This document shows positions 35,256 to 43,697 of a stretch of DNA of 64,000 nt, piece by piece. The notes beneath the pieces were generated by a model. That model saw only the letters and a list, made by a program, of their open reading frames with translations. It did no database searches and was not told the DNA's origin. The stretch lies in assembly GCF_008085905.1 (NCBI RefSeq), contig NZ_VSFF01000018.1:1-64000 (forward strand), given 5' to 3'. This DNA is from Actinomadura syzygii (lineage in GTDB: Bacteria > Actinomycetota > Actinomycetes > Streptosporangiales > Streptosporangiaceae). The position numbers and the translations under genes were made by a program. How positions within the stretch are numbered: position 1 is the stretch's first letter; each line of letters begins with the position of its first letter.

Positions 35256-35691
35256 CCAGCCGCACGCCCAGCGTGACCGGCGGGTTCCACGCGCGGTCGA
35301 CGACGCGGGGCAGGTCGTCGTCGGTGAGGGAGCCGACGTAGGCGACGGTCCGGGCGTGCACGGCGTCGTGGTAGCCGGTCAGCAGCTCCGCCGACTCGAC
35401 CTGGACGGCCTCGACCTGGTCGGGGGAGTGCCCGTACCCGGTCTCGGACGGGTCGAGCGGCAGGTCGAACCGGTCGGCCCAGCCATCCTCCGTCCACGCC
35501 TGGGCGGTTCCGGCGACGCCGGCGATGTGGTCGTCCTGGACGCGGGTGAGGTGCCAGACGAGCCAGGCGATCGAGTTGGCGGACGCGTCGGCCCGGTACG
35601 CGAGCTGCGGCGGGGTGAGCCCCTCGACCGCCTCGTGGACGATCCCGCGGATCCGGTCGAAGGCGTCGATGAGCAGGTGCGCGCTGGTCAT
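35182..35691 (-). CDS. DinB-fold (DUF664) metal-dependent protein
   Basis: 169 residues of the DinB/mycothiol-transferase-like four-helix fold. Probable metal-site histidines lie in AWLVWHLTRVQDDHI and in the C-terminal DDLQHAGQAAF. In actinobacteria many such proteins are mycothiol- or bacillithiol-dependent S-transferases, but many have no known role. Start ATG at 35691. It converges on and overlaps the glycosyltransferase gene by 74 bases and lies 10 bases upstream of the stop of the sensor kinase gene on the same strand. Confidence 0.85.
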   Translation of the reverse strand: MTSAHLLIDAFDRIRGIVHEAVEGLTPPQLAYRADASANSIAWLVWHLTRVQDDHIAGVAGTAQAWTEDGWADRFDLPLDPSETGYGHSPDQVEAVQVESAELLTGYHDAVHARTVAYVGSLTDDDLPRVVDRAWNPPVTLGVRLVSVISDDLQHAGQAAFVRGLVLRV

Positions 35692-35701
35692 TGACCCGAC
35701 G

Positions 35702-37015
35702 CTACCCGCCGCCGCCGACGATTTCAGGGGCCGTCCCCGGCGATTCCGCCCGCGCGTCCGCCGCCCGCGCGGGCAGCCGGACGGTGACGTCCAGGCCGCC
35801 GCCGGGGCGCGGCACGGCGGTCACCGTCCCGCCGTGCGCGGTCGCCGTCGCCCGGACGATCGACAGCCCGAGCCCCGCGCCCCGGTCCGAGCGGACCCGG
35901 TCGTTGCCGAGCCGCCGGAACGGCTCGAAGATCGTCTCGACGTCGTAGCGGGGCACGACCGGGCCGGTGTTGGCGACCGCGACTTCCGCCTGCCCCTCCC
36001 GGACGCGGGTGGCGACGGACAGCTCGCCGCCGTCCCGGTTGTGCCGGATCGCGTTCTCCACCAGGTTCTGCACCAGCCGCTCGACGAGCACGGGATCCCC
36101 GGACGTCGGCGCCGCGCCGAGATCGCGCCGCACCGTCAGCCCGCGCGCCTCCGCCTCCCGGGACGCCTGGTCGAGGACGTGCCCCGCGACGTCCGCGAGG
36201 TCGAGCGGACCGGCGTCCACGACCACGTTCTCGGTGCCCGCGAGGGTGAGCAGCCCGTCGATGAGCCGCTCGTGCCGCCCGTTGACGACCAGCAGCGACT
36301 CGCCGAGCCGCTTGACGTCGTCGGTGGCGTCCGCGCGGCGGACGGCGACGTCGACGAGCGTCCGGTTGATGGCGAGCGGCGTGCGCAGCTCGTGCGAGGC
36401 GTTCGCGACGAACCGGCGCTGCCCGTCGAACGCCCGCGCGAGCCGCCCGAGCATGGTGTCGAACGTGTCGGCCAGCTCCTTGACGTCGTCGCGCGGCCCC
36501 TCGTAGGCGATCCGCTCGGTGAGGTCGTGGCTGCGCGCCACCCGCCGCGCCGTCTCGGTGATCTTGTGGACGGGACGCAGCGCCCGGTCCGCGAGCAGCC
36601 AGCCGAACCCGAGCCCCGCCGCGCCGACCAGCCCGAGCGCGATGGAGCCCTGCGTCAGCAGCGCCGACAGCGTCTTCTTCTGATAATCCTCGCGTCCCTT
36701 CACGAGCACGCCCTCGACCTGTTTGGACACGATCGTCGGCGGCTGCGCGGACGGGCCGTCCGGAAGCGGCGCGCCCCTTCCGTTCCCGGCCTCGCCCGGG
36801 GCCCCCTGGACCGCCTGGAACACCTTGTTGACACCGGCGCTGCCGCCCTGCCGCTGGAGGGTCGTCTGCACCAGCACGTACGTCAGTCCCAGCAGGACGA
36901 CCCCCGCGAACAGGAACAGGCCCGCGTAGAGGAGGGTGAGCCGCATCCGGATCGTCAGGCGGAGCCGTCCGGTCAGCCGCCCGGTCGCGGCGTGCGCCGT
37001 CATGGGGTTGGTCAT
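35702..37015 (-). CDS. two-component sensor histidine kinase
   Basis: 437 residues: membrane helix at about 25-47, a 70-residue extracellular loop, second helix at about 125-147, HAMP linker, then HisKA with the phosphorylated histidine in FVANASHELRTPLAIN and an ATPase domain (N box LVENAIRHN, G boxes DRGAGLGLSIV). It phosphorylates the response regulator whose stop overlaps this ATG by 4 bases. The extracellular sensor is small and has no known fold. From the shared operator next door, it probably controls the lipoprotein/ABC exporter operon at 37860. Confidence 0.93.
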   Translation of the reverse strand: MTNPMTAHAATGRLTGRLRLTIRMRLTLLYAGLFLFAGVVLLGLTYVLVQTTLQRQGGSAGVNKVFQAVQGAPGEAGNGRGAPLPDGPSAQPPTIVSKQVEGVLVKGREDYQKKTLSALLTQGSIALGLVGAAGLGFGWLLADRALRPVHKITETARRVARSHDLTERIAYEGPRDDVKELADTFDTMLGRLARAFDGQRRFVANASHELRTPLAINRTLVDVAVRRADATDDVKRLGESLLVVNGRHERLIDGLLTLAGTENVVVDAGPLDLADVAGHVLDQASREAEARGLTVRRDLGAAPTSGDPVLVERLVQNLVENAIRHNRDGGELSVATRVREGQAEVAVANTGPVVPRYDVETIFEPFRRLGNDRVRSDRGAGLGLSIVRATATAHGGTVTAVPRPGGGLDVTVRLPARAADARAESPGTAPEIVGGGG

Positions 37016-37668
37016 GGGATCCGGTACCCCGCTCCCGGGACGGTCTCGATCACCGATGGGTCGCCGAGTTTGCGGCGCAGCTTCATCAGCGTCACCCGGA
37101 CGGTGTTGGTGAACGGGTCGGCGTGCTCGTCCCACACCTTCTCCAGCAGCCGCTCCGCCGACACGATCGCGCCGTCCGCGCGCATCAGCTCGGCGAGCAG
37201 CCCGAACTCCTTGCGCGCGAGCCGCACGTACCGGCCGTCCCGGTACACCTCCCGGCGGGACGGGTCGAGCCGGATCCCGCCGCGCTCCAGCGTCGGCGGC
37301 GCGGCCGGGCGGGCGCGGCGGCCGAGCGCCTGGATCCGCGCGACCAGCTCCTCGAACGCGAACGGCTTGGTCAGGTAGTCGTCCGCGCCGAGCCGCAGCC
37401 CGTCGACCCGGGCCGGGACGGTCACCGCCGCCGTCAGCATCAGCACCCGGACCAGCGCGTCCGACTCGGCCACCGCGCGGCACACGTCGTCGCCGTGCAC
37501 GACGGGCAGGTCCCGGTCGAGGACGAGCACGTCGTAGTCGTTGACGCCGAGCCGCTCCAGCGCCGCGTCCCCGTCGTAGACCACGTCCACGGCGAGGGCC
37601 TCGGCCCGCAGCCCCTCGGCGATGGAGTCGGCGAGCATCCGCTCGTCCTCCGCGATCAGCACCCGCAC
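37012..37668 (-). CDS. OmpR/PhoB family response regulator
   Basis: About 218 residues. Receiver domain: acidic pair in IAEDER, phosphorylated aspartate in DVLVLDRDLP, conserved lysine in YLTKPF. C-terminal winged helix (about 130-215) ends TNTVRVTLMKLRRKLGDPSVIETVPGAGYRIP. GTG at 37668 has AAGGA eight bases upstream and starts VRVLIAEDE, the family norm; another GTG at 37686 is less likely. It is divergent from the lipoprotein/ABC operon, and four 11-bp half-sites lie between them. Confidence 0.94.
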   Translation of the reverse strand: MRVLIAEDERMLADSIAEGLRAEALAVDVVYDGDAALERLGVNDYDVLVLDRDLPVVHGDDVCRAVAESDALVRVLMLTAAVTVPARVDGLRLGADDYLTKPFAFEELVARIQALGRRARPAAPPTLERGGIRLDPSRREVYRDGRYVRLARKEFGLLAELMRADGAIVSAERLLEKVWDEHADPFTNTVRVTLMKLRRKLGDPSVIETVPGAGYRIP

Positions 37669-37741
37669 ATTCGCCGTCCTTCGCACTGCCCGTCCCCGGT
37701 CACGCCCGCGGCGCGGCCTGACGACCCAGCTTCGGGCAGAA

Positions 37742-37785
37742 GGCGTAACGCGGGCGTAACGCGATCCGGTTACGCCCGGGTTACC
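37742..37785. promoter_or_regulatory. response-regulator operator: four 11-bp half-sites
   Basis: Two perfect tandem copies of GGCGTAACGCG (37742-37752, 37753-37763) are followed after ATCC by two inverted units, GGTTACGCCCG (37768-37778) and GGTTACCGG (from 37779), at the same 11-bp period. The core is GTAAC/GTTAC. Tandem 11-bp spacing is how OmpR/PhoB dimers bind DNA. The block lies 73 bases after the regulator start and 75 bases before the lipoprotein start, so it can serve both promoters. Confidence 0.65.
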
Positions 37786-37859
37786 GGCGCGCCGCTGGAC
37801 TTGCGGTCCCGCCGGGCGGCCCGCCCGGCGGGCACGCGGACACGACAGGGAGACCGACG

Positions 37860-38393
37860 ATGCGACGACAGACGCTCGCGGCGCTCGCCCTCGTCCCGGC
37901 GCTGGCCCTCGGGGCGGCCGGGTGCGGGAGCGGCGACGGCGGCGGGTCCGGCGGCACCGCGAAGCCGGCGGCCGACGACGGGAAGAAGATGCGCGAGTTC
38001 GCCGCGTGCATGCGCGAGAACGGCGTGGACATGCCCGACCCGAAGGACGGCAAGGTCGAGATCCGCGTGTCCGGCAAACCGGACCAGGCGGGGCAGAACG
38101 GCAAGATCGAGGTCGCGCAGCGCAAGTGCCGCCACCTGATGCCGAACGGCGGCAAGCCGCAGAAGCCGAAGCCCGAGGTCCTCGCCAAGATGCGCGACTA
38201 CGCCAAGTGCATGCGCGACCACGGCGTCGCGAAGTTCCCCGACCCGCAGCCGGACGGCGGCATGATGCTCAAGGCCGGGCCCGGAACCGGGATCGACCCG
38301 GACAGCCGGCAGTTCAAGGACGCCCAGCGGGCGTGCGCGAAACTCGCGCCCGACGGCAAGGGCCCGATGATGTCCGGCAAGGGGCGGGACTAG
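37860..38393 (+). CDS. secreted lipoprotein with repeated CMR-x-x-GV motif
   Basis: 177 residues. Signal peptide with lipobox LGAAGC (cysteine about residue 22). The mature part has two related units, FAACMRENGVDMPDP and YAKCMRDHGVAKFPDP, each with a cysteine and a PDP, as in small actinobacterial lipoproteins encoded next to HlyD/MacAB-type exporters. Two further cysteines (RKC, RAC) may pair with these. Function unknown; possibly an extracellular sensor or adaptor of the exporter. It overlaps the next start by one base (TAGTG). Confidence 0.82.
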   Translation: MRRQTLAALALVPALALGAAGCGSGDGGGSGGTAKPAADDGKKMREFAACMRENGVDMPDPKDGKVEIRVSGKPDQAGQNGKIEVAQRKCRHLMPNGGKPQKPKPEVLAKMRDYAKCMRDHGVAKFPDPQPDGGMMLKAGPGTGIDPDSRQFKDAQRACAKLAPDGKGPMMSGKGRD

Positions 38394-39436
38394 TGTCGCG
38401 GCGTCGTACCGCCGTCCTCGGCGCGGCGGGCATGGCGGTGCTCGGCGGCGCGGGCCTCGCGGCCGCCGGGCTGGGCGGCGGCGACGGTCCGGCCGCCGCG
38501 CGCGGCGCGCTGCCCCCGGCGACCGCCCCGGTCGAGCGGACGACCCTCGTCGAGACCCAGGAGGTCGACGGCACGCTCGGCTACGGCGACACCCGCACCG
38601 TCGCGGGCGCCGGGAGGGGGACCGTCACGTGGCTGCCGTCCGCCGGGTCCGTCGTCGCGCGGGGAGGCCCGGTGTACCGGGCCGACGACCGTCCCGTCCC
38701 GCTGCTGTACGGCTCGCTGCCCCTCTACCGGACGCTCGCCCCCGGGACGGAGGGCGACGACGTCGAGCAGTTCGAGCGGAACCTGCGCGCCCTCGGCTAC
38801 ACCGGCTTCACCGTCGACGAGACCTACGGCTCCGCCACCGCCGCGGCCGTGAAGCGCTGGCAGGACGACCTCGGCGTGCCCGAGACCGGGACGGTGCGCC
38901 CCGGCTCGGCGGTCGTCGCGTCCGGCCGGATCCGGGTCGCCGAGCGCCGGGCGCACGTCGGCGACCGGGTCGGCGGCGCCGTGCTCACCTACACCGGCAC
39001 CACCCGCGTCGTCAGCGTGGACCTGGACGTCGAGTACCAGCGGCTCGCGAAGAAGGGCGCCCGGGTGGAGGTCGAGTTGCCGTCCGGCGACACCACCAAG
39101 GGCACGATCGCCTCGGTGGGGAAGGTCGCGAAGCAGGGGCAGGGCGACAACCCGACGACCGTCGAGGTGACGGTCGCGGTCGGCGCGCGGAAGGGGCTCG
39201 GCTCCTACGACAAGGCGCCGGTCACGGTGCGGCTCACCGCGAACCGGCACGACGGCGTCCTCGCGGTGCCGGTCGAGGCGCTGCTCGCGCGGGGCGACGG
39301 CGGCTACGAGGTGCAGGTCGTCCAAGGCGGGCGCGTGCGGACGGTGCCCGTCGAGACCGGCGTCTACGCCGGCGGCCGGGTCGAGGTCTCGGGGGCCGGC
39401 CTGGCCGAGGGCATGAAGGTCGGGGTCCCCTCATGA
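38393..39436 (+). CDS. membrane fusion protein with peptidoglycan-binding domain
   Basis: 347 residues: an N-terminal membrane anchor (TAVLGAAGMAVLGGAGLAAAG), a lipoyl/barrel-sandwich part, an inserted PG_binding_1 domain (GDDVEQFERNLRALGYTGFTVDETYGSATAAAVKRW), and a beta-barrel C-terminus. This architecture is the actinobacterial equivalent of MacA and would link the ABC ATPase/permease pair to the peptidoglycan. Start GTG overlaps the lipoprotein stop by one base, and its stop overlaps the ATPase ATG (ATGA), so all four genes are translationally coupled. Confidence 0.88.
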   Translation: MSRRRTAVLGAAGMAVLGGAGLAAAGLGGGDGPAAARGALPPATAPVERTTLVETQEVDGTLGYGDTRTVAGAGRGTVTWLPSAGSVVARGGPVYRADDRPVPLLYGSLPLYRTLAPGTEGDDVEQFERNLRALGYTGFTVDETYGSATAAAVKRWQDDLGVPETGTVRPGSAVVASGRIRVAERRAHVGDRVGGAVLTYTGTTRVVSVDLDVEYQRLAKKGARVEVELPSGDTTKGTIASVGKVAKQGQGDNPTTVEVTVAVGARKGLGSYDKAPVTVRLTANRHDGVLAVPVEALLARGDGGYEVQVVQGGRVRTVPVETGVYAGGRVEVSGAGLAEGMKVGVPS

Positions 39437-40122
39437 CCGGGGTGGTGGAACTGCGGGACGTCACCAAGACCTATCCGGGCGGGGTCACCGCGCTGGACGG
39501 GGTGTCGCTGACCGTACGGGCGCGGGAGCTGGTCGCGATCGTCGGGCCGTCCGGATCGGGGAAGTCGACGATGCTGCACCTGCTCGGCACCCTGGACCGG
39601 CCGAGCGCGGGCGCGGTGCTCGTGGAGGGCGTCGAGGTGTCCCGGCTGGCGGACCGGCGGCTGTCGGCGCTGCGCGCCCGCCGGATCGGGTTCGTGTTCC
39701 AGCAGTTCCACCTCGCCGCCGGGGTGGTCGCGCTGGACAACGTCGCGGACGGCCTGCTGTACGCGGGCGTCCCGCAGGCCGAGCGCCGCCGCCGCGCCCG
39801 CGCCGCGCTGGAGCGGGTCGGGCTCGGGCACCGGCTCGGGCACCGCCCGCACCAGCTGTCCGGCGGGGAGCGGCAGCGGGTCGCGATCGCCCGCGCGGTG
39901 GTGGGGGAGCCCGCGCTGCTGCTCGCGGACGAGCCGACCGGGGCGCTGGACTCGGCGTCCGGCGCGGGCGTCCTCGACCTGCTGCGCGAGCTGTCCGGCG
40001 GCGGGACGACCGTCGTCCTCATCACCCACGACCGCGACATCGCCGCCATGCTGCCCCGCCAGGTCCGCATGCGCGACGGCCGCATCGTCCACGACGACGC
40101 CTACTTGGAGACGACCCGATGA
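39433..40122 (+). CDS. ABC transporter ATPase, MacB/LolD type
   Basis: 229 residues: Walker A GPSGSGKST, Q loop VFQQFHLA, signature LSGGERQRVAIARA, Walker B LLLADEPTGALD, H loop LITHD. The sequence is of the MacB/LolD/FtsE group that drives mechanotransmission exporters. Partners are the membrane fusion protein upstream and the FtsX-like permease downstream. The stop TGA overlaps an ATG at 40119 (ATGA). Confidence 0.95.
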   Translation: MTGVVELRDVTKTYPGGVTALDGVSLTVRARELVAIVGPSGSGKSTMLHLLGTLDRPSAGAVLVEGVEVSRLADRRLSALRARRIGFVFQQFHLAAGVVALDNVADGLLYAGVPQAERRRRARAALERVGLGHRLGHRPHQLSGGERQRVAIARAVVGEPALLLADEPTGALDSASGAGVLDLLRELSGGGTTVVLITHDRDIAAMLPRQVRMRDGRIVHDDAYLETTR

Positions 40123-40208
40123 CCGGAGCGAAGCGGGGATCATCGGATCCCGTGACATCGGATCCCGTGCGGGGGGCTGGGAGGCGTCCACCGGAAGGGC
40201 AGGGCCCG
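40119..40208 (+). other. diverged third copy of the coupled small ORF (copy C)
   Basis: From the ATGA junction the first 28 bases match copies A/B at 22 positions (ATGACCG, GCG, AGCG, GGATCAT shared), and the last 41 bases before the ATG at 40209 match at about 30 positions, ending GGAAGGGCAGGGCCCG. A 15-bp tandem duplication (CATCGGATCCCGTGA unit, 40141-40170) accounts for the extra length (90 versus 77 bases). Here the frame does not stop but runs on into the permease, adding 30 residues (MTGAKRGSSDPV...). Confidence 0.45.
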
Positions 40209-41396
40209 ATGGAGTCGCCTGCCCGGCTCGGGCCGGGGGACGTGCTGCGGGTCGGGGCGGCGGGGCTGCGGTCGCGCCCGCTGCGGGTGTTCCTGTCCGC
40301 GCTGGGCATCGCGATCGGGATCGCCGCGATGATCGGCGTGGTGGGCATCTCGACGTCCAGCCGGGCGCAGCTCCAGGCGACCCTGGACCGGCTCGGCACG
40401 AACCTCCTCACGGTCGGTCCCGGCAAGGACCTGTTCGGGGACGCGTCCAAGCTGCCCGAGGAGTCGGTCGGCATGGTGCGGCGGATGCCGGACGTCGAGT
40501 CCGCGTCCGCGACGGCGGCGCTGCGGGACGCCCGCGTCTACCGCAACGACCGCATCCCCGAGGGGGAGAGCGGCGGGATCGCCGTCCTCGCCGCCCGGCT
40601 CGACCTGCCGCGCACCGTCGGCCTCACCATGGCGTCGGGGAGCTGGCTGAACGCGGGCACCGCCCGGTACCCGGCGGTCGTGCTCGGGGCGGCGAGCGCG
40701 GACCGGCTCGGCGTCGGCGCGCCCGGCGTCCAGATCTGGCTCGGCTCGCAGTGGTTCAAGGTCGTCGGCGTCCTCGAACCGAACCGGCTCGCGCCCGAGC
40801 TCGACGCCGCCGCCCTCGTCGGCTGGGAGGCCGCCACCGCCAAGCTCGGCTTCGACGGGCATCCGACCACCGTCTACACGCGCGCCCGCAAGGACGCCGT
40901 GCCGAAGGTGCGGGACCTGCTCGCCGCCACCGCCAACCCGCAGGCGCCGAACGAGGTCGAGGTGAGCCGCCCCTCGGACGCCCTCGCCGCCGAGAACGCC
41001 ACCGACCGCGCGTTCACCGGCCTCCTCCTCGGACTCGGCGGGGTCGCGCTGCTGGTCGGCGGCGTCGGCGTCGCGAACACGATGGTGATCTCGGTGCTGG
41101 AGCGCCGCGCGGAGATCGGGCTGCGCCGCTCGCTCGGCGCGACGCGTGGGCAGATCAGGCTCCAGTTCCTCACCGAGTCGCAGCTCCTCGCCGCGCTCGG
41201 CGGGGCGGGCGGCGTCGCCCTCGGCATCGTGGTCACCGCCGTGTTCGCGGTGACGCAGGGCTGGCCGACGGTCGTCCCGGTCTGGGCCATGGCGGGCGGC
41301 ATCCTCGCGACGCTGCTGATCGGCGGCATCGCGGGCCTCTACCCGGCCCTGCGCGCCGCCCGCCTCCCCCCGACCGAGGCGCTGGCCGCGCCCTAG
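40209..41396 (+). CDS. MacB/FtsX-like ABC permease
   Basis: About 395 residues from ATG 40209 (425 if the ATG at 40119 is used). One membrane helix near the N-terminus (LRVFLSALGIAIGIAAMIG), a large extracytoplasmic MacB_PCD-type domain, and three C-terminal helices (FTGLLLGLGGVALLVGGVG; LLAALGGAGGVALGIVV; MAGGILATLLIGGIAGLYP). The EIGLRRSLGATRGQI coupling segment is typical. GGAAGGG lies ahead of 40209 and the codons before it look like a non-domain repeat element, so 40209 is preferred. It probably exports a peptide, antibiotic or lipid. Confidence 0.9.
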   Translation: MESPARLGPGDVLRVGAAGLRSRPLRVFLSALGIAIGIAAMIGVVGISTSSRAQLQATLDRLGTNLLTVGPGKDLFGDASKLPEESVGMVRRMPDVESASATAALRDARVYRNDRIPEGESGGIAVLAARLDLPRTVGLTMASGSWLNAGTARYPAVVLGAASADRLGVGAPGVQIWLGSQWFKVVGVLEPNRLAPELDAAALVGWEAATAKLGFDGHPTTVYTRARKDAVPKVRDLLAATANPQAPNEVEVSRPSDALAAENATDRAFTGLLLGLGGVALLVGGVGVANTMVISVLERRAEIGLRRSLGATRGQIRLQFLTESQLLAALGGAGGVALGIVVTAVFAVTQGWPTVVPVWAMAGGILATLLIGGIAGLYPALRAARLPPTEALAAP

Positions 41397-41479
41397 CGCC
41401 CCCTCACGGCCGGCCGGGGGACGGGCGTCGGCGAGGGCTCCGCCCCCGGCCCCGGCCGGACTCGCGCCCGCCGGGCATG

Positions 41480-41493
41480 CGAACATATGTTCG
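41480..41493. promoter_or_regulatory. LexA (SOS) box at the dinB start
   Basis: CGAACATATGTTCG is a 14-bp perfect palindrome that fits the actinobacterial LexA consensus (CGAAC-x4-GTTCG). It spans the first possible start codon (ATG 41487-41489) of the polymerase gene and ends on the GTG at 41493. LexA bound here would block transcription start or elongation directly. Confidence 0.88.
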
Positions 41494-42662
41494 TGTCCGC
41501 CTCCATTCTGCACGCCGACCTCGACGCGTTCTACGCGGCCGTCGAGCAGCGCGACGACCCCGCGTTGCGGGGGAGGCCCGTGATCGTGGGTGGCGGGGTG
41601 GTGCTCGCGGCGAGCTACGAGGCCAAGGCGCACGGGGTGCGGACGGCGATGAGCGGCGGGCAGGCGCGCCGGCTGTGCCCGCGGGCGGTCGTCGTCCGGC
41701 CGCGGATGGACGCGTACGCGGCGGCGAGCAAGGCGGTGTTCGCCGTCTTCCGCGCGACGACGCCGCTGGTGGAGGGACTGTCGATCGACGAGGCGTTCCT
41801 CGACGTGGACGGCCTGCGCCGGCCGCCCGCCGCGATCGCCGCGCGGCTGCGCCGGGAGGTCGCCGAGGAGGTCGGGCTGCCGATCACGGTCGGCGTCGCG
41901 CGCACCAAGTTCCTCGCCAAGGTCGCGAGCGGCGTCGCGAAGCCCGACGGCCTCCTCGTCGTGCCGCCGGACGCCGAGCTCGACTTCCTGCGCCCGCTGC
42001 CCGTCCGGCGGCTGTGGGGCGTCGGCGAGGCCACCGCCGCCAAGCTCGCCCGCTACGGCGTCGCGACCGTCGGCGACGTCGCCGACATGCCGGAGGCGGC
42101 GCTCGCGGCGCTGCTCGGCCCGGGCGCCGGGCGGCACCTGCACGCGCTGGCCCGCAACCGCGACCCGCGCCCGGTGCGCACCGGCGTCCGGCGCCGCTCG
42201 ATGGGCGCGCAGCGGGCGCTCGGCCGCCGCCGCCGGTCACCGGAGGAGCTGGACGCCATGCTCGTCGGCCTCGCCGACCGGCTCGGCGGGCGGCTGCGGA
42301 AGGCCCGCCGCGTCTGCCGGACGGTCACCCTCCGCCTCCGCTTCGACGACTTCGCCCGCGCCACCCGCTCGCTCACCCTCGCCCAGGCCACCGCGGACAC
42401 CCCGCTCCTCCTGCACGCGGCGCGCGGGCTGCTCGCCGCCGCCGCGCCGCTGATCGAGGAGCGCGGCCTCACCCTGATCGGGCTGTCGCTCGGCAACCTG
42501 CACGACGCGCGGGCCGTCCAGCTGGCGCTCCCGTTCGACCGGGCCATGGCCGTGGACGACGCGGTCGACGGCGTCCGCGGCCGGTTCGGCCAGGCCGCGA
42601 TCACCCGCGCCGTCCTGCTCGGCCGCGACCCGGGCGTGCAGGTCCCGCTGCTGCCCGACTGA
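41487..42662 (+). CDS. dinB: DNA polymerase IV (Y family)
   Basis: 391 residues: catalytic motif I ILHADLDAFYAAVEQRDDP, motif III LSIDEAFLDVDG with the SIDE pair, thumb region with helix-hairpin-helix (LWGVGEATAAKLARYGVATVGDVAD), and a little-finger domain to the end. It does error-prone translesion synthesis after DNA damage. Start could be ATG 41487 or GTG 41493; the ATG is part of the LexA box and there is no Shine-Dalgarno, so a leaderless or near-leaderless mRNA is likely. No beta-clamp motif is obvious at the C-terminus (QVPLLPD is a weak candidate). Confidence 0.94.
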   Translation: MFVSASILHADLDAFYAAVEQRDDPALRGRPVIVGGGVVLAASYEAKAHGVRTAMSGGQARRLCPRAVVVRPRMDAYAAASKAVFAVFRATTPLVEGLSIDEAFLDVDGLRRPPAAIAARLRREVAEEVGLPITVGVARTKFLAKVASGVAKPDGLLVVPPDAELDFLRPLPVRRLWGVGEATAAKLARYGVATVGDVADMPEAALAALLGPGAGRHLHALARNRDPRPVRTGVRRRSMGAQRALGRRRRSPEELDAMLVGLADRLGGRLRKARRVCRTVTLRLRFDDFARATRSLTLAQATADTPLLLHAARGLLAAAAPLIEERGLTLIGLSLGNLHDARAVQLALPFDRAMAVDDAVDGVRGRFGQAAITRAVLLGRDPGVQVPLLPD

Positions 42663-42680
42663 TCCCGCGACCGACCCGCG

Positions 42681-43697
42681 CTACTCGGACGGGTCGATGA
42701 TGCCGAGCCCGTCGGCGCCGACCTGGACGGCGGACTCGTCCAGCGCCGCCTCGGAGATCGGCTGGACGTTCCCGTCCAGGTCGAGCGCGGGGCTCGCCTC
42801 CTTGTACCAGGACTCGATCACCGCGTTGCCCCAGAAGTCGCGGCGGCGGTCGTCGTGCACGTTCCAGCGGAACGTCTCGTGGTCGGGGTCGCCGGTGTAG
42901 TAGTCGGAGGTGTAGATCTCCACCCGGTGCCCGTCGGGGTCGCGCAGGTAGACGTAGAAGGCGTTGGACACGCCGTGCCGTCCCGGCCCGCGCTCGATGT
43001 GGTGCTCCTTGCGCAGCGAGCCGAGGATGTCGGCCATGTGCAGCACCTGGTGCGACTCGTGCGTCGCCATCCCGATGTGGTGCAGGCGGGGGCCCGCGCC
43101 GCCGGTGAACGCGACGTCGTGGACGGTCTGCTTCCGGAACATCCACGCCGCGTACAGCTCGTGCTCGTCGCCCTCGATGGTCTCCGAGCAGCCGAACCCG
43201 AGCGACTTGTAGTGCTCGTAGGCGGCGGGTATGTCGGGGGTGCAGATGTTGAAGTGGTCGAGCCGCGCGATCTGGGCGCCCCGGTGCAGGTCGTAGCGCT
43301 GGATGAGGCGCTCGCCCCGGGCGATGTCGTGGAAGAACTCGACCGTGAACCCCAGCGGGTCGACCACCCGGACCGCGTCGCCGACCCCGTGGGTGCCCGT
43401 CCCGGCGGGGAGGCGCCGGACGGGGCGGCCGAGGTCCTTGAAGAACCGCTCCGCCTTGTCGACGTCGTCGGGGGTGCGGACCCGGTAGGCGAGGTGGTCC
43501 AGGGCCGCGACGGGTCCGGCGCGCAGCACCACCGAATGGTGGGTCAGCTCGTCGGTGCCGCGCAGGTGGAGGGCGCCGGCGTCCTCGTGCTGGACGTGCA
43601 TCCCCAGCATGTCGACCCAGAACCAGCGCGCCGCCGCGAGATCGGTGACGGCGAGCTGGACGTAGGCGGAGCGGACGACGTCGGGGGCTGTGCTCAT
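42681..43697 (-). CDS. hpaD: 3,4-dihydroxyphenylacetate 2,3-dioxygenase (extradiol)
   Basis: 338 residues of type I extradiol dioxygenase with two vicinal-oxygen-chelate domains. Metal ligands are H148 (IARLDHFN), H207 (PRLHHIGM) and E260 (GHRVEIYT). Their spacing (59 and 53) equals that of the Brevibacterium homoprotocatechuate enzyme. It opens the ring of homoprotocatechuate between C2 and C3. The ATG overlaps the stop of the semialdehyde dehydrogenase gene (ATGA), whose product oxidises the ring-cleavage product. Substrate is inferred from family and neighbours; another catechol is possible. Confidence 0.85.
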   Translation of the reverse strand: MSTAPDVVRSAYVQLAVTDLAAARWFWVDMLGMHVQHEDAGALHLRGTDELTHHSVVLRAGPVAALDHLAYRVRTPDDVDKAERFFKDLGRPVRRLPAGTGTHGVGDAVRVVDPLGFTVEFFHDIARGERLIQRYDLHRGAQIARLDHFNICTPDIPAAYEHYKSLGFGCSETIEGDEHELYAAWMFRKQTVHDVAFTGGAGPRLHHIGMATHESHQVLHMADILGSLRKEHHIERGPGRHGVSNAFYVYLRDPDGHRVEIYTSDYYTGDPDHETFRWNVHDDRRRDFWGNAVIESWYKEASPALDLDGNVQPISEAALDESAVQVGADGLGIIDPSE

